A DNA stretch of 63,096 nucleotides, taken from contig CAJMOJ010000004.1 in NCBI GenBank assembly GCA_905215035.1, positions 1 through 63,096 on the forward strand, read 5' to 3'. A program made the position numbers and the translations under genes. Each line of letters starts with the position of its first letter. The stretch's first letter is position 1. The DNA is from an uncultured bacterium. GTDB taxonomy: Bacteria; Actinomycetota; Coriobacteriia; Coriobacteriales; Eggerthellaceae. Of this stretch, positions 34,838 through 43,173 are shown one piece after another. The notes below the pieces were generated by a model that saw nothing but the letters and a program-made list of their open reading frames with translations, was not told the DNA's origin and made no database searches.

Positions 34838-35875
34838 ATGTATTGTCTTGATTGCGGTACAAAAATTGAAGAAGGCCAAGATGCTTGTCCTAATTGCGGG
34901 CTGAGTGTTGATGAAATTAATGAGCGATTAGCTGCTGCAACTGAGATGCTGCTCTATGCTGAAACGGGCATGGATAGCTCTAATAAAACCATAAAGCTTC
35001 CGCCTGTGGTTGAGCGTACGTATAAAGACAAAGATGGCAATGAACTTGATCCGTCTCGCAAGATTGATACGAGTTCATTGTCATCATCAGTCAATGAACT
35101 TCCCCGTATTGGCTCGGATGATCCTTTTATTACCGTCCCTATTAAACGGGTTGTTGATGAATACGCTAATGTTATTGCGGATGTAGACAATACACCAAAG
35201 ATCTATAAACAGAGAACCGAAAAAAACCCTCGATTTAAAAAGCCTCTCAAAATTCTTATAGGCATTATTATTGTGGCGCTTCTTTGTGGTTTGGGATACG
35301 TTATCTTTGATTACGTTGCTAAAGAACATGCAGAACAGCTACAACAAACGCAACAACTTGAGGCGCAAAAATCACAAGAGCAAGAACAAATTAATGCACA
35401 AATGCGTGATTTGAAAATATATCAAGAACTTGATCACTATTATGAGATGGCACTTGTGAGTTATAACAAAGTTGCCGATGCGGTTTCTTCGTTTGAAGGA
35501 TCGTATCAAGCAGCAAATAAGGAAACACGTCAACAAAAAGCAGATGCGGCGACTGCTCTTACCGAAGAGCTTCAGCAATTGCAGGATGAGCTTGATCAAT
35601 CAATGACTACGTTAGAGGTTTCTTCACTATCACCGTATTGGGAGCAATATCAAAAAATTGCAGCACTTTATTCTGATCTTTTAACACGCATGAATATTAT
35701 TGATCAGTGTTGGGAAAAAAGTGTGGCTTCTTCTCACCCTAAGAGTGACGCAAAAGAAATACTAGCGCCGCTTTCTGAAGATATTAAAGGTGGAAAGTCT
35801 GCCTCTATGGCATCATTTGCCGCTCATAAAGATGAAGCTAAGCCAATATATCTCGGTGATGAACAAGAGTCATAG
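34838..35875 (+). CDS. Zinc-ribbon membrane protein of unknown function
   Basis: 345 residues. It begins with a small zinc ribbon, YCLDCGTKIEEGQDACPNCG (two CxxC knuckles within residues 3-21), then about 110 polar residues, one membrane helix (about 138-160, KILIGIIIVALLCGLGYVIF), and a long Gln/Glu-rich coiled-coil region outside. The layout is that of zinc-ribbon proteins found widely in Actinobacteria and Firmicutes, but I recognise no named family. It starts 8 bases after leuA with no good ribosome binding site of its own. Confidence 0.6.
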   Translation: MYCLDCGTKIEEGQDACPNCGLSVDEINERLAAATEMLLYAETGMDSSNKTIKLPPVVERTYKDKDGNELDPSRKIDTSSLSSSVNELPRIGSDDPFITVPIKRVVDEYANVIADVDNTPKIYKQRTEKNPRFKKPLKILIGIIIVALLCGLGYVIFDYVAKEHAEQLQQTQQLEAQKSQEQEQINAQMRDLKIYQELDHYYEMALVSYNKVADAVSSFEGSYQAANKETRQQKADAATALTEELQQLQDELDQSMTTLEVSSLSPYWEQYQKIAALYSDLLTRMNIIDQCWEKSVASSHPKSDAKEILAPLSEDIKGGKSASMASFAAHKDEAKPIYLGDEQES

Positions 35876-35901
35876 ATTTTCTACGTTTGATCATAATGTG
35901 T

Positions 35902-35930
35902 TTGCGTCTAAAGGGGAAATGAGGTATAAC
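35902..35930 (+). promoter_or_regulatory. Promoter of the rimP-nusA-infB operon
   Basis: TTGCGT (35902-35907), a 17-bp spacer and TATAAC (35925-35930) give a good sigma-70 match with ideal spacing. Transcription would begin near 35937, leaving a leader of about 108 nt before rimP. Confidence 0.6.
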
Positions 35931-35968
35931 TGTTAGGTAATCATGTATTATAAAGTGTATATGGCAAT

Positions 35969-36016
35969 ACTTTCGCACGTTGTAAGAAAGTGAGTTTTAC
36001 CCGCTTTCTTTGTTTT
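35969..36016 (+). promoter_or_regulatory. Structured leader with alternative hairpins before rimP
   Basis: The segment AAGAAAGT (35984-35991) can pair upstream with ACTTTC (35969-35974, loop of 11) or downstream with CTTTCTT (36004-36010, loop of 13). The second hairpin is followed by TGTTTTC and looks like a weak terminator. The two pairings exclude each other, as in attenuators. NusA itself acts on such structures, so feedback on its own operon is a plausible inference. Confidence 0.35.
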
Positions 36017-36044
36017 CTAGGTAAATAGGTAAGGAGGGAAAGTG

Positions 36045-36515
36045 ATGCTTACAAAAAAAGAACAGCATATTCTGGATGTTTTAAGCCCTTATGCAGAGCA
36101 AAATAACCTTGAAATTGTTACGGTTGAAATTGTTGGTTCCAAAAAAGCCCCTACCATCAGAATTTATATTGATTGCGAGGGTGGCGTGGGATTTGACGAG
36201 CTTGATGCGGCGCAAACGTGGATAAATAGTGTAATGGATGAGCTTGATCCTTTCCCAGGAGCCTATTTACTTGAGGTCTCATCGCCTGGTATAGATAGAC
36301 CTTTGCGTACCTTGGAGCATTTTCAACGATTTTCAGGTGAAAAAGCCCAAATAACACTAACAAGTCCGTATGATGGCCGTGCAAAATGGACAGGCATCAT
36401 ACAGGGCATAACTGATGATGCGGTAAGGCTCTTAGTGGATGACAAAGAGGTAGAAATTCCGTATCAGGCAATTAAAAAAGCACACATGATAGCGACTATC
36501 GACTTTAACGCATAA
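36045..36515 (+). CDS. rimP: Ribosome maturation factor RimP
   Basis: Small-subunit assembly factor. The N-terminal domain has LEIVTVEIVGSKKAPTIRIYIDCEGGVGFDEL and the centre carries the family signature YLLEVSSPGIDRPL near residue 83, followed by an SH3-like C-terminal domain. The ATG at 36045 is preferred over the GTG at 36042 because AAGGAGG (36031-36037) then sits 7 bases away. 156 residues is standard. It leads the nusA operon as in most bacteria. Confidence 0.94.
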   Translation: MLTKKEQHILDVLSPYAEQNNLEIVTVEIVGSKKAPTIRIYIDCEGGVGFDELDAAQTWINSVMDELDPFPGAYLLEVSSPGIDRPLRTLEHFQRFSGEKAQITLTSPYDGRAKWTGIIQGITDDAVRLLVDDKEVEIPYQAIKKAHMIATIDFNA

Positions 36516-36533
36516 AAGCAGAAAGGATGAGGT

Positions 36534-37757
36534 ATGGCAACCTCCGAACTGATTGAAGCACTACAAATGCTTGCTCATGAGCGTAAAATTGATGAATTTT
36601 ATCTCATTGAGCGACTTGAGTCTTCTCTTGCAAAAAGTTATCAGCATATTCTCGATCTTGAAAATGATGCTCGTGTCATTATTGATCGTAATACGGGCAA
36701 GATTTATGTGTATGAATTGGTTCCTGTTGGAGAACCAGATCCAGAGACAGGTGAATATACTGAGTTTGAAGAGCGCGATGTTACTCCTAGTGATGTAAGT
36801 CGTATTGCTGCGCAAAACGCAAAGAATGTGATTGGTTCAATCGTTCGCGAGGCAGGACGTCAGAGTATTTATGAAGAGTTTGCTGATCGCGTTGGAGATT
36901 TAGTTACGGGAACAGTTTTGCAGGGTACTCCTGATTTTACGATCATCAAGATTCGTGATGGGGTAGAAGCAGAACTTCCTCATTATGATTTAAAACGTTA
37001 TCCTAATGAACGTAATGAGCGTCCTCATAATGAACATTATCGTCACAATCAACGCATTAAAACATTAATTGTTGATGTTCGTGATCCTAATGCAGATACA
37101 CCTCGTACGCGTGGTGAACATGCGCGTCCTTCCATTGTTGTCTCTCGTACACATCCTGATTTGATTCGTCGCTTGTTTGAGATTGAAGTACCAGAAATCT
37201 ATGATGGCCTAGTTGAAATTAAATCAATTGCACGCGAACCAGGTGAGCGTTCAAAGATTGCTGTTGCTTCTCGTGAGCCTAATCTTGATCCTGTGGGAGC
37301 CTGTGTAGGACCAAAGGGTAGTCGTGTACGTATGGTTGTTGAAGGCTTGCGTAACGAGCGTGTGGATGTTATTCAATGGGATGAAGATCCCGCAGTATAT
37401 GTCAAGAATGCGCTTTCTCCGGCTCGCGTAACACGAGTTGATATTGATGAAGAAAACAACTATGCGACTATTATTGTTCCAGACGATCAGCTTTCTCTTG
37501 CAATTGGCAAAGAGGGGCAAAACGCTCGCTTGGCTGCGCGATTAACTGGTTGGCATATTGATATCAAATCAGCCTCTTTTGCGCTTGCTCCTGAGGTAAA
37601 TGATGAATCTTTGATTGATGACGAAGAGATTGAAAATGAAGATGGATTATGTGCTTATGTAGGACCAGATGGTATTCGCTGCAGAAACCACGCGCGTCCT
37701 GGCTTTAAGTATTGTGGAATTCATGAAAGCTTAGAAGATGAGCTCGAAGCTGAATAA
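36534..37757 (+). CDS. nusA: Transcription factor NusA with a C-terminal zinc-like tail
   Basis: RNA polymerase-binding factor controlling pausing, termination and antitermination. Order of domains: N-terminal polymerase-binding domain (1-130), S1 (about 131-200, VGDLVTGTVLQGTPDFTIIKI), KH1 (CVGPKGSRVRMVVEGLRNE near 260) and KH2 (LAIGKEGQNARLAARLTGW near 325). The acidic repeats of E. coli NusA are absent. Instead the last 35 residues carry C373-x9-C383-x2-H386-x7-C394-x2-H397, a pattern typical of small zinc knuckles. This tail is unusual for NusA. The gene overlaps rnpM by 20 bases. Confidence 0.95.
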   Translation: MATSELIEALQMLAHERKIDEFYLIERLESSLAKSYQHILDLENDARVIIDRNTGKIYVYELVPVGEPDPETGEYTEFEERDVTPSDVSRIAAQNAKNVIGSIVREAGRQSIYEEFADRVGDLVTGTVLQGTPDFTIIKIRDGVEAELPHYDLKRYPNERNERPHNEHYRHNQRIKTLIVDVRDPNADTPRTRGEHARPSIVVSRTHPDLIRRLFEIEVPEIYDGLVEIKSIAREPGERSKIAVASREPNLDPVGACVGPKGSRVRMVVEGLRNERVDVIQWDEDPAVYVKNALSPARVTRVDIDEENNYATIIVPDDQLSLAIGKEGQNARLAARLTGWHIDIKSASFALAPEVNDESLIDDEEIENEDGLCAYVGPDGIRCRNHARPGFKYCGIHESLEDELEAE

Positions 37758-38004
37758 TCAACGCACGTGCATTGTATGTCGCAAGACTTCCTCTAAAGGA
37801 GATTTTTTGCGTGTCGTGCGAAGTCCTGAAGGCAATGTCGGTTTTGATCCAACCGGACGACGTAATGGACGGGGCGCTTACGTCTGTAGTTTAGCCTGTT
37901 GCCAGCGTGCATATAAAAGTAGAGCCTTTGATCGGGCTTTACGCGTAAAATTACGAGATGAAGATTATGAGCGTATTGCGCAAGAAATGATCGATATGCT
38001 CTAG
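37738..38004 (+). CDS. rnpM: YlxR/RnpM RNA-binding protein
   Basis: Small basic DUF448 protein of 88 residues, the usual neighbour between nusA and infB. The signature RTCIVCRKTSSKGDFLRVV and GRRNGRGAYVCSLACC are intact. Related proteins bind RNase P RNA and modulate its activity in Bacillus. It starts 20 bases inside nusA, so translation is probably coupled. Confidence 0.92.
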   Translation: MSSKLNNQRTCIVCRKTSSKGDFLRVVRSPEGNVGFDPTGRRNGRGAYVCSLACCQRAYKSRAFDRALRVKLRDEDYERIAQEMIDML

Positions 38005-38034
38005 ATAAGAGACCAAACGAAACGAGGATAATAC

Positions 38035-40767
38035 ATGGCAGGTATGCGTGTCCATGAATTGGCCAAAGAATTTGACATGACGAGCAAAGAGCTGCTTGCT
38101 CGTCTTGCTGAGATGAAAATTCCGGCTAAGTCTCACGCTTCTATTCTTCAAGATGCTTATGTTGAAAAAATTCGTAAAAATCTTGAACCAGAATTGAAAC
38201 AACGTGCGGGAAAGCTTGATGATGAAGAGGCTAAGAAATTAGCTGAAGAACAGGCTGAAGCTGAAGCTAAAAAGGCTCAAGAGGAAGCTGAGCGTCGTGC
38301 TGCAGTTGAAGCTGAAAAAGCTGCACGTGAAGCGGAGCGCGCACGTCGTGAATCAAAGCAATCTTCTTCGCATGAAGAGACAAACTCAGAAGAGACTTTC
38401 AGCGAGAAGAAGGTAGCAAGTCCTTATGAGTCTTTGGCTTCCCAAATTGAGCGTGAGCGTGAACGTGTTGAGCGTGAAGCGCAAGAGAGACGTGAGCGCG
38501 AACGCGCAGAAGCACGTGCGGCTGAGGTTGCAAAAAAGAAAGCGGTTGAAGAAGCTCTTCAAAATCGCAAAAATGGTGGTGCTAAAGCAGCTCCTCAACA
38601 AGCACCCAAACCGGCTCTCAAGCCTAAGGCTGCTCCGACGTCTACAGGAGCAAATTTTTCCTCGCTTTTAGATCAAATTAATAATGAACGTGAACGTTTG
38701 GCACAACAAAAGACTGAACAAGCTCATGCTAAGAAAAATGCTCGCGGCAAAAAACAACGTAAAACATTTGAGCCTGAAGTACCTGAATTAGAAACTCAGG
38801 AAGTGGAGCAAAGCGAAGATCGTTATTCGCAGATGGCTGTTCAGGCAGAAAAGTTTCAGCGTGATAAAGTTTTGGCCGAGGCACGTGCTGCTGTTGAGGC
38901 AGCAAGTCACGATGGTCAAGGACGCCGCAAAAAGCGTAAAGAAAAGCGCGAGGCAGAGGCCCGTGAACGTGCTGAACTTGCAGCATTGGAAAAGGGCTTA
39001 GATCCCACACTCGTCTTGGATGATTCGGTTGTTGAAGTTGCTCAGGGTTCCACAGTTGCTCAATTTGCAGAGCTTTTAGATGTGTCTCCTAATGACATTA
39101 TTAAGCGTCTGTTTATGTTAGGAAATCCTCTTACGCTTACTCAGTCTATGAGCGATGAACTTATTGATCTAATTGCTGATGACTTAGGTCGCAAGGTTCG
39201 CGTTGTTTCTCCTGAAGAGGAATATGCAGTTGTGTATCATGACTCTGAGGAAGACCTCTTACCTCGTCCTCCTGTTGTTACGGTTATGGGTCATGTTGAC
39301 CATGGTAAAACCTCATTGCTTGACGCTATTAGACATACCGGCGTTGCAGAAGGAGAAGCAGGTGGTATTACCCAGCATATTGGTGCTTCGGTTGTTAATA
39401 TCAATGGCCGTCAGATAACGTTTATTGATACTCCTGGCCATGAAGCATTTACTGCTATGCGTGCACGTGGTGCACAAGTTACTGACGTTATTGTTCTTGT
39501 CGTAGCGGCTGATGATGGTGTTATGCCACAAACTATTGAGGCAATTAATCATGCAAAGGCTGCTGATGTTCCTATTGTTGTTGCGGTAAACAAGATTGAT
39601 AAACCTGGTGCAAACCCTGATCGTGTTCGTCAAGAATTAACTGAATATGGCATTATTCCTGAGGAATGGGGCGGCCAGAACATGTTTGTTGATGTTTCTG
39701 CTCGTCAAAATCTTCACATTGATGATTTGCTTGAAACTATTTTGCTTCAAGCGGATGTTTTGGAATTACGTGCGAATCCCAATGCTCCTGCTTCTGGCTT
39801 TGTCATTGAGGCAAACCTCGATAAGGGTCGTGGCTCAGTAGCTACGGTATTGATCAATCGTGGTACGCTTCACCCGGGTGATGTATTAGTTGCTGGTACT
39901 TCTTATGGCAAGGTGCGTGCACTGATTAATCCGCGTGGAGAGCATGTTGATGCAGCACGTCCTGCTGACCCGGTTGAGATTCTTGGTTTGAATTCTGTTC
40001 CTACTGCAGGTGATGAATTTAGAGTCTTTGAAGATGAGCGTGATGCTCGTCACTTAGCGGAAGAACGTGCGCTTCGTGCTCGTCTTGCAAAACAAGAGCA
40101 GCGCTCACACATGAATTTGGACGATTTGTTTGCTCGTATTGAAGAGGGTAAAACCACTGATCTTAATTTGGTTGTTAAGGCTGACGTTGCAGGCTCAATC
40201 GAAGCATTGCGTGATGCGTTCTCTAAGATGGATCAATCTGAGGTTAAGATCAATATTATTCATGCAGCAGTTGGTGGTATTACTGAAACCGATGTTACGT
40301 TAGCTGCTGCGTCAGATGCTATTATTATTGGCTTCAATGTTCGTCCTACCGGAAAAACACGTGAAGTAGCTGAACGCGAAAAAGTTGATATTCGCCTGTA
40401 TAGCGTTATTTATCAGGCTATTGAGGACATTAATGCAGCACGTGTTGGTTTGCTTTCTCCTGATATTGTTGAGCAAGATACGGGTATTGCTGAGGTTCGT
40501 GAAACCTTTAAGGTACCCAAGGTTGGTACCATTGCAGGTTGCTACATTATCGAGGGTGAGATAGCTCGTGATGACCAGGTACGTATTGTTCGTGATGGTA
40601 CGGTTATCTTCACAGGTACGATTGACTCACTTCGTCGTTTCAAGGATGACGTTAAGAGTGTGGCACGTGGTTATGAGTGCGGTATTGGTATTACAGGTTA
40701 TCAAGATATCAAGATTGGTGACACCATTGAAGGCTTCCGTGTTGTTGAAGTTGAGAGGACAGAATAA
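38035..40767 (+). CDS. infB: Translation initiation factor IF-2
   Basis: GTPase that places fMet-tRNA on the small subunit. The first 330 residues are a charged, Ala/Glu/Arg-rich region of long helices beginning with an IF2_N domain (VHELAKEFDMTSKELLARLAEM). The G domain starts near residue 419 with GHVDHGKTS, then DTPGHEAF and NKIDKPGAN. Domains II to IV follow, with GSVATVLINRGTLHPGD and the C-terminal YECGIGITGYQDIKIGD. 910 residues is within the range for long N-terminal forms. It is translated directly before rbfA, whose ATG overlaps its stop by one base. Confidence 0.97.
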   Translation: MAGMRVHELAKEFDMTSKELLARLAEMKIPAKSHASILQDAYVEKIRKNLEPELKQRAGKLDDEEAKKLAEEQAEAEAKKAQEEAERRAAVEAEKAAREAERARRESKQSSSHEETNSEETFSEKKVASPYESLASQIERERERVEREAQERRERERAEARAAEVAKKKAVEEALQNRKNGGAKAAPQQAPKPALKPKAAPTSTGANFSSLLDQINNERERLAQQKTEQAHAKKNARGKKQRKTFEPEVPELETQEVEQSEDRYSQMAVQAEKFQRDKVLAEARAAVEAASHDGQGRRKKRKEKREAEARERAELAALEKGLDPTLVLDDSVVEVAQGSTVAQFAELLDVSPNDIIKRLFMLGNPLTLTQSMSDELIDLIADDLGRKVRVVSPEEEYAVVYHDSEEDLLPRPPVVTVMGHVDHGKTSLLDAIRHTGVAEGEAGGITQHIGASVVNINGRQITFIDTPGHEAFTAMRARGAQVTDVIVLVVAADDGVMPQTIEAINHAKAADVPIVVAVNKIDKPGANPDRVRQELTEYGIIPEEWGGQNMFVDVSARQNLHIDDLLETILLQADVLELRANPNAPASGFVIEANLDKGRGSVATVLINRGTLHPGDVLVAGTSYGKVRALINPRGEHVDAARPADPVEILGLNSVPTAGDEFRVFEDERDARHLAEERALRARLAKQEQRSHMNLDDLFARIEEGKTTDLNLVVKADVAGSIEALRDAFSKMDQSEVKINIIHAAVGGITETDVTLAAASDAIIIGFNVRPTGKTREVAEREKVDIRLYSVIYQAIEDINAARVGLLSPDIVEQDTGIAEVRETFKVPKVGTIAGCYIIEGEIARDDQVRIVRDGTVIFTGTIDSLRRFKDDVKSVARGYECGIGITGYQDIKIGDTIEGFRVVEVERTE

Positions 40768-41123
40768 TGAAACAGAGTTCCTCATCGCGTCGTGTTAACG
40801 AACAGGCCCGTGAGGTTATTGCTAATATTTTACTGTTTGACATGACCGATCCTCGCTTTTCTTTGGTGACGATTACGGGCTGTGAAGTTAGCTTTGACCG
40901 TAGTGTTTGTAATGTGTATTACACTACTGAGCCCTCTCGTTATCTTGAGGTAGCTGAAGCATTTGCCAAGGGAGCGGGACGTATCCGTTCTCTTATGGCA
41001 AAAGAGCTCTCATGGCGCGTTGCACCTGAATTACGCTTTATTCTTGATTCGAGTGTTGATCAAGCAGAGCGTATTGCTGATGCTCTTAAACGAGACGAAG
41101 AACGCAATAAAACGTGTGACTAA
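40767..41123 (+). CDS. rbfA: Ribosome-binding factor A
   Basis: KH-fold protein that binds the 30S subunit during 16S maturation and cold adaptation. Family segments are visible: RVNEQAREVIANILLFDMTDPRFSLVTITGCEVSFD and the C-terminal LRFILDSSVDQAERI. 118 residues is normal. Its ATG overlaps the infB stop (TAATGA). Confidence 0.94.
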   Translation: MKQSSSSRRVNEQAREVIANILLFDMTDPRFSLVTITGCEVSFDRSVCNVYYTTEPSRYLEVAEAFAKGAGRIRSLMAKELSWRVAPELRFILDSSVDQAERIADALKRDEERNKTCD

Positions 41124-41152
41124 TACAACGAGTTATATGATAGGGAAAAGAA

Positions 41153-42190
41153 GTGCTCACACCGCAAAGCACCACAACATTGTCTGAAATTGCAGCATGT
41201 CTTAGTACCGTTGATTCCATCGCCATCTGTGGTCATGTAAACCCTGATGGCGATTGCATTGGTGCTCAGCTTGCGCTTTTTTACGCTCTTAAACAGAGAG
41301 GGAAAGAAGTTACTATTCTTTTGGCAAAACCTGATCCTACCCCCCATAACTTACGTTTTTTGCCAGGGGTGGAATATTTTGTTCCTGCAGCACAATGCAA
41401 TCAGGTTTTTGACTGTTTCATCGCTGTTGATGTACCGACTCGTGAACGCATTGGTGATGCTGCGGCGCTGCAAGAAAACGCGCGAGTGACGATAACGCTT
41501 GATCATCATGCGACCGAGACATCAATGTCACGGTATAACTACGTTGATCCTGATGCACCTGCTGCGTCATTGATTGTGTGGAATTTGATTAAAGAGATGA
41601 AGGCTCTTAATTCAAAAAGTGCCCTTTGTGCTCTTACAGGCGTTATGACAGATACTGGTCGATTTGCCTATCAAAACACAACACCAGAGTCGTTTATTGC
41701 TGCTGCTGAAATGATGGAGCTTGGTGCTGACCCTGCTCTTATATCACGTGAATTTTTTCAAAATCGTCGTCTTGCTTCTATGGAACTTGAAAAAGTTATG
41801 CTTGATCGCATGGTGTTTTCCCATAAGGGAGCCTTGGTAGTTTCATATCTTTTGCATGATGATTTCAACCGTTTTGGTGCCCTTAAGGCCGACTCAGAAG
41901 TACTTGTTGATGAACTAAGAAGTATTGAGGGCGTTAAAATAGCATTGTTATTGCGCGAGTCGGACGGTGAGACCGTACGCGGTTCGTTGCGTGCTAAAGA
42001 CACTGCTGATGTTGCCCAAGTTGCTCGTGTTTTTTCTGGTGGTGGACATACCGCTGCAGCAGGTTTTACGTATCATGGCTCTATCTTTGAGGCATTAGAT
42101 GAAGTAAGCGCAAAAATTGATGAACTTTGTTTTGATGGCGATGAGGTAATCTCTGCGAATACTCATGCTGTAACAACGAGCGAGAAGTAG
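41153..42190 (+). CDS. nrnA: DHH/DHHA1 phosphoesterase, NrnA-like
   Basis: Bifunctional oligoribonuclease and pAp phosphatase type enzyme. The DHH domain has IAICGHVNPDGDCIGAQLAL, DCFIAVDVPTRERIGD, the namesake LDHHATE and MTDTGRF; the DHHA1 domain ends with GGGHTAAAG. 345 residues is as expected. The start is GTG at 41153. Its position between rbfA and truB is the standard Gram-positive arrangement. Confidence 0.93.
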   Translation: MLTPQSTTTLSEIAACLSTVDSIAICGHVNPDGDCIGAQLALFYALKQRGKEVTILLAKPDPTPHNLRFLPGVEYFVPAAQCNQVFDCFIAVDVPTRERIGDAAALQENARVTITLDHHATETSMSRYNYVDPDAPAASLIVWNLIKEMKALNSKSALCALTGVMTDTGRFAYQNTTPESFIAAAEMMELGADPALISREFFQNRRLASMELEKVMLDRMVFSHKGALVVSYLLHDDFNRFGALKADSEVLVDELRSIEGVKIALLLRESDGETVRGSLRAKDTADVAQVARVFSGGGHTAAAGFTYHGSIFEALDEVSAKIDELCFDGDEVISANTHAVTTSEK

Positions 42191-42198
42191 TCGCATCT

Positions 42199-43173
42199 AT
42201 GGCTAAACGAGGTTCAAGTGGAGTATGTCGTATAGTTGGCATTAATAAACCAGTTGGCATGTCATCGCATGATGTGGTTAATAGCGTACGGCGTATCTAT
42301 GGAGAAAAGCGCGTTGGACACAATGGAACGCTTGATCCTCTTGCAAGTGGTGTTTTACTTGTTTCGGTTGGTCCTGCAACGCGATTAAACAACTATCTTG
42401 TTGATCATGATAAGCGTTACCGCATGGCACTTGTTTTTGGATGTGCTACTTCTACTGATGATGTGGAAGGTGAGATTATCCAATCAAAACCCATTCCTGA
42501 CATTCTCTTTGATCAAGCATTTGCTGAGCGCTATATTGTAAATCTTGTTGGAGAACATACCCAAGTACCTCCTCAATACTCGGCGATTAAAGTTAACGGA
42601 AAGAAAGCTTATGAGGCGGCACGTTCAGGGGAAGAGATATCTCTCTCAGAACGACCGTTTTCAATATATGATGCAAAACTCGAGTCTATTGAAGCAAATA
42701 AAGCGACCGGAATACTTATTTGGCATACCGAATTTTATGTTTCTAAAGGAACATATATGCGTTCGCTTGCGCGCGATATCGCTCAATCGCTTGGAACTTG
42801 TGGACATGTAGGCGCACTAGAAAGATGTAGTGTCGGTGATATTACTTTGGAACAGTGCGTTACTCTTCATGAGCTTGAGGAGAATCCGTCTCGTGGATGG
42901 CTCGACCCCGTTTCTTTGCTTGATGTAGCGTGGTCATGTGTTTCTGAACAAAGCGCGGTTGCTCACGGGGGATCCTATACTGCCCCAGAGATTACACTGC
43001 ATCGCTCAAATGAGTTGGCATCTACAGTGGAGCCGTATGATAATGAATTAGTCGCACTCGTGTGTCAAAAAACATTAAAAGCACTCTATACCTATAATGA
43101 AAAAGCAGGAGAATATAAGCCTGCCTGCGTTTTTTCTCAAGGAGTTTATTGTGGGTCAGATATTTACTGTTGA
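42199..43173 (+). CDS. truB: tRNA pseudouridine-55 synthase
   Basis: Converts U55 of the T loop to pseudouridine. The N-terminus has GINKPVGMSSHDVVNSVRR and the catalytic motif GHNGTLDPLASG with Asp46. Other family segments are LVGEHTQVPPQYSAIKVNGKKAYEAAR (key residues PPQYSAIKVNG) and KGTYMRSLARDIAQSLG. The C-terminal 23 bases overlap ribF, and a terminator-like hairpin lies within its last 25 codons. Confidence 0.95.
   Translation: MAKRGSSGVCRIVGINKPVGMSSHDVVNSVRRIYGEKRVGHNGTLDPLASGVLLVSVGPATRLNNYLVDHDKRYRMALVFGCATSTDDVEGEIIQSKPIPDILFDQAFAERYIVNLVGEHTQVPPQYSAIKVNGKKAYEAARSGEEISLSERPFSIYDAKLESIEANKATGILIWHTEFYVSKGTYMRSLARDIAQSLGTCGHVGALERCSVGDITLEQCVTLHELEENPSRGWLDPVSLLDVAWSCVSEQSAVAHGGSYTAPEITLHRSNELASTVEPYDNELVALVCQKTLKALYTYNEKAGEYKPACVFSQGVYCGSDIYC
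43105..43136 (+). terminator. Terminator-like hairpin inside the 3' end of truB
   Basis: GCAGG (43105-43109) pairs with CCTGC (43120-43124, or the repeat at 43124-43128), preceded by AAAA and followed by GTTTTTT. It has the form of an intrinsic terminator but lies in coding sequence, ending 3-8 bases before the ribF Shine-Dalgarno. Translating ribosomes would normally mask it. Confidence 0.4.

Noticed and set aside
38218..38550. Tandem repeat in the 5' part of infB
   Set aside because: The repetitive look comes from Ala/Glu/Arg/Lys-rich helical coding sequence usual for the IF-2 N-terminal region, without exact repeat units.
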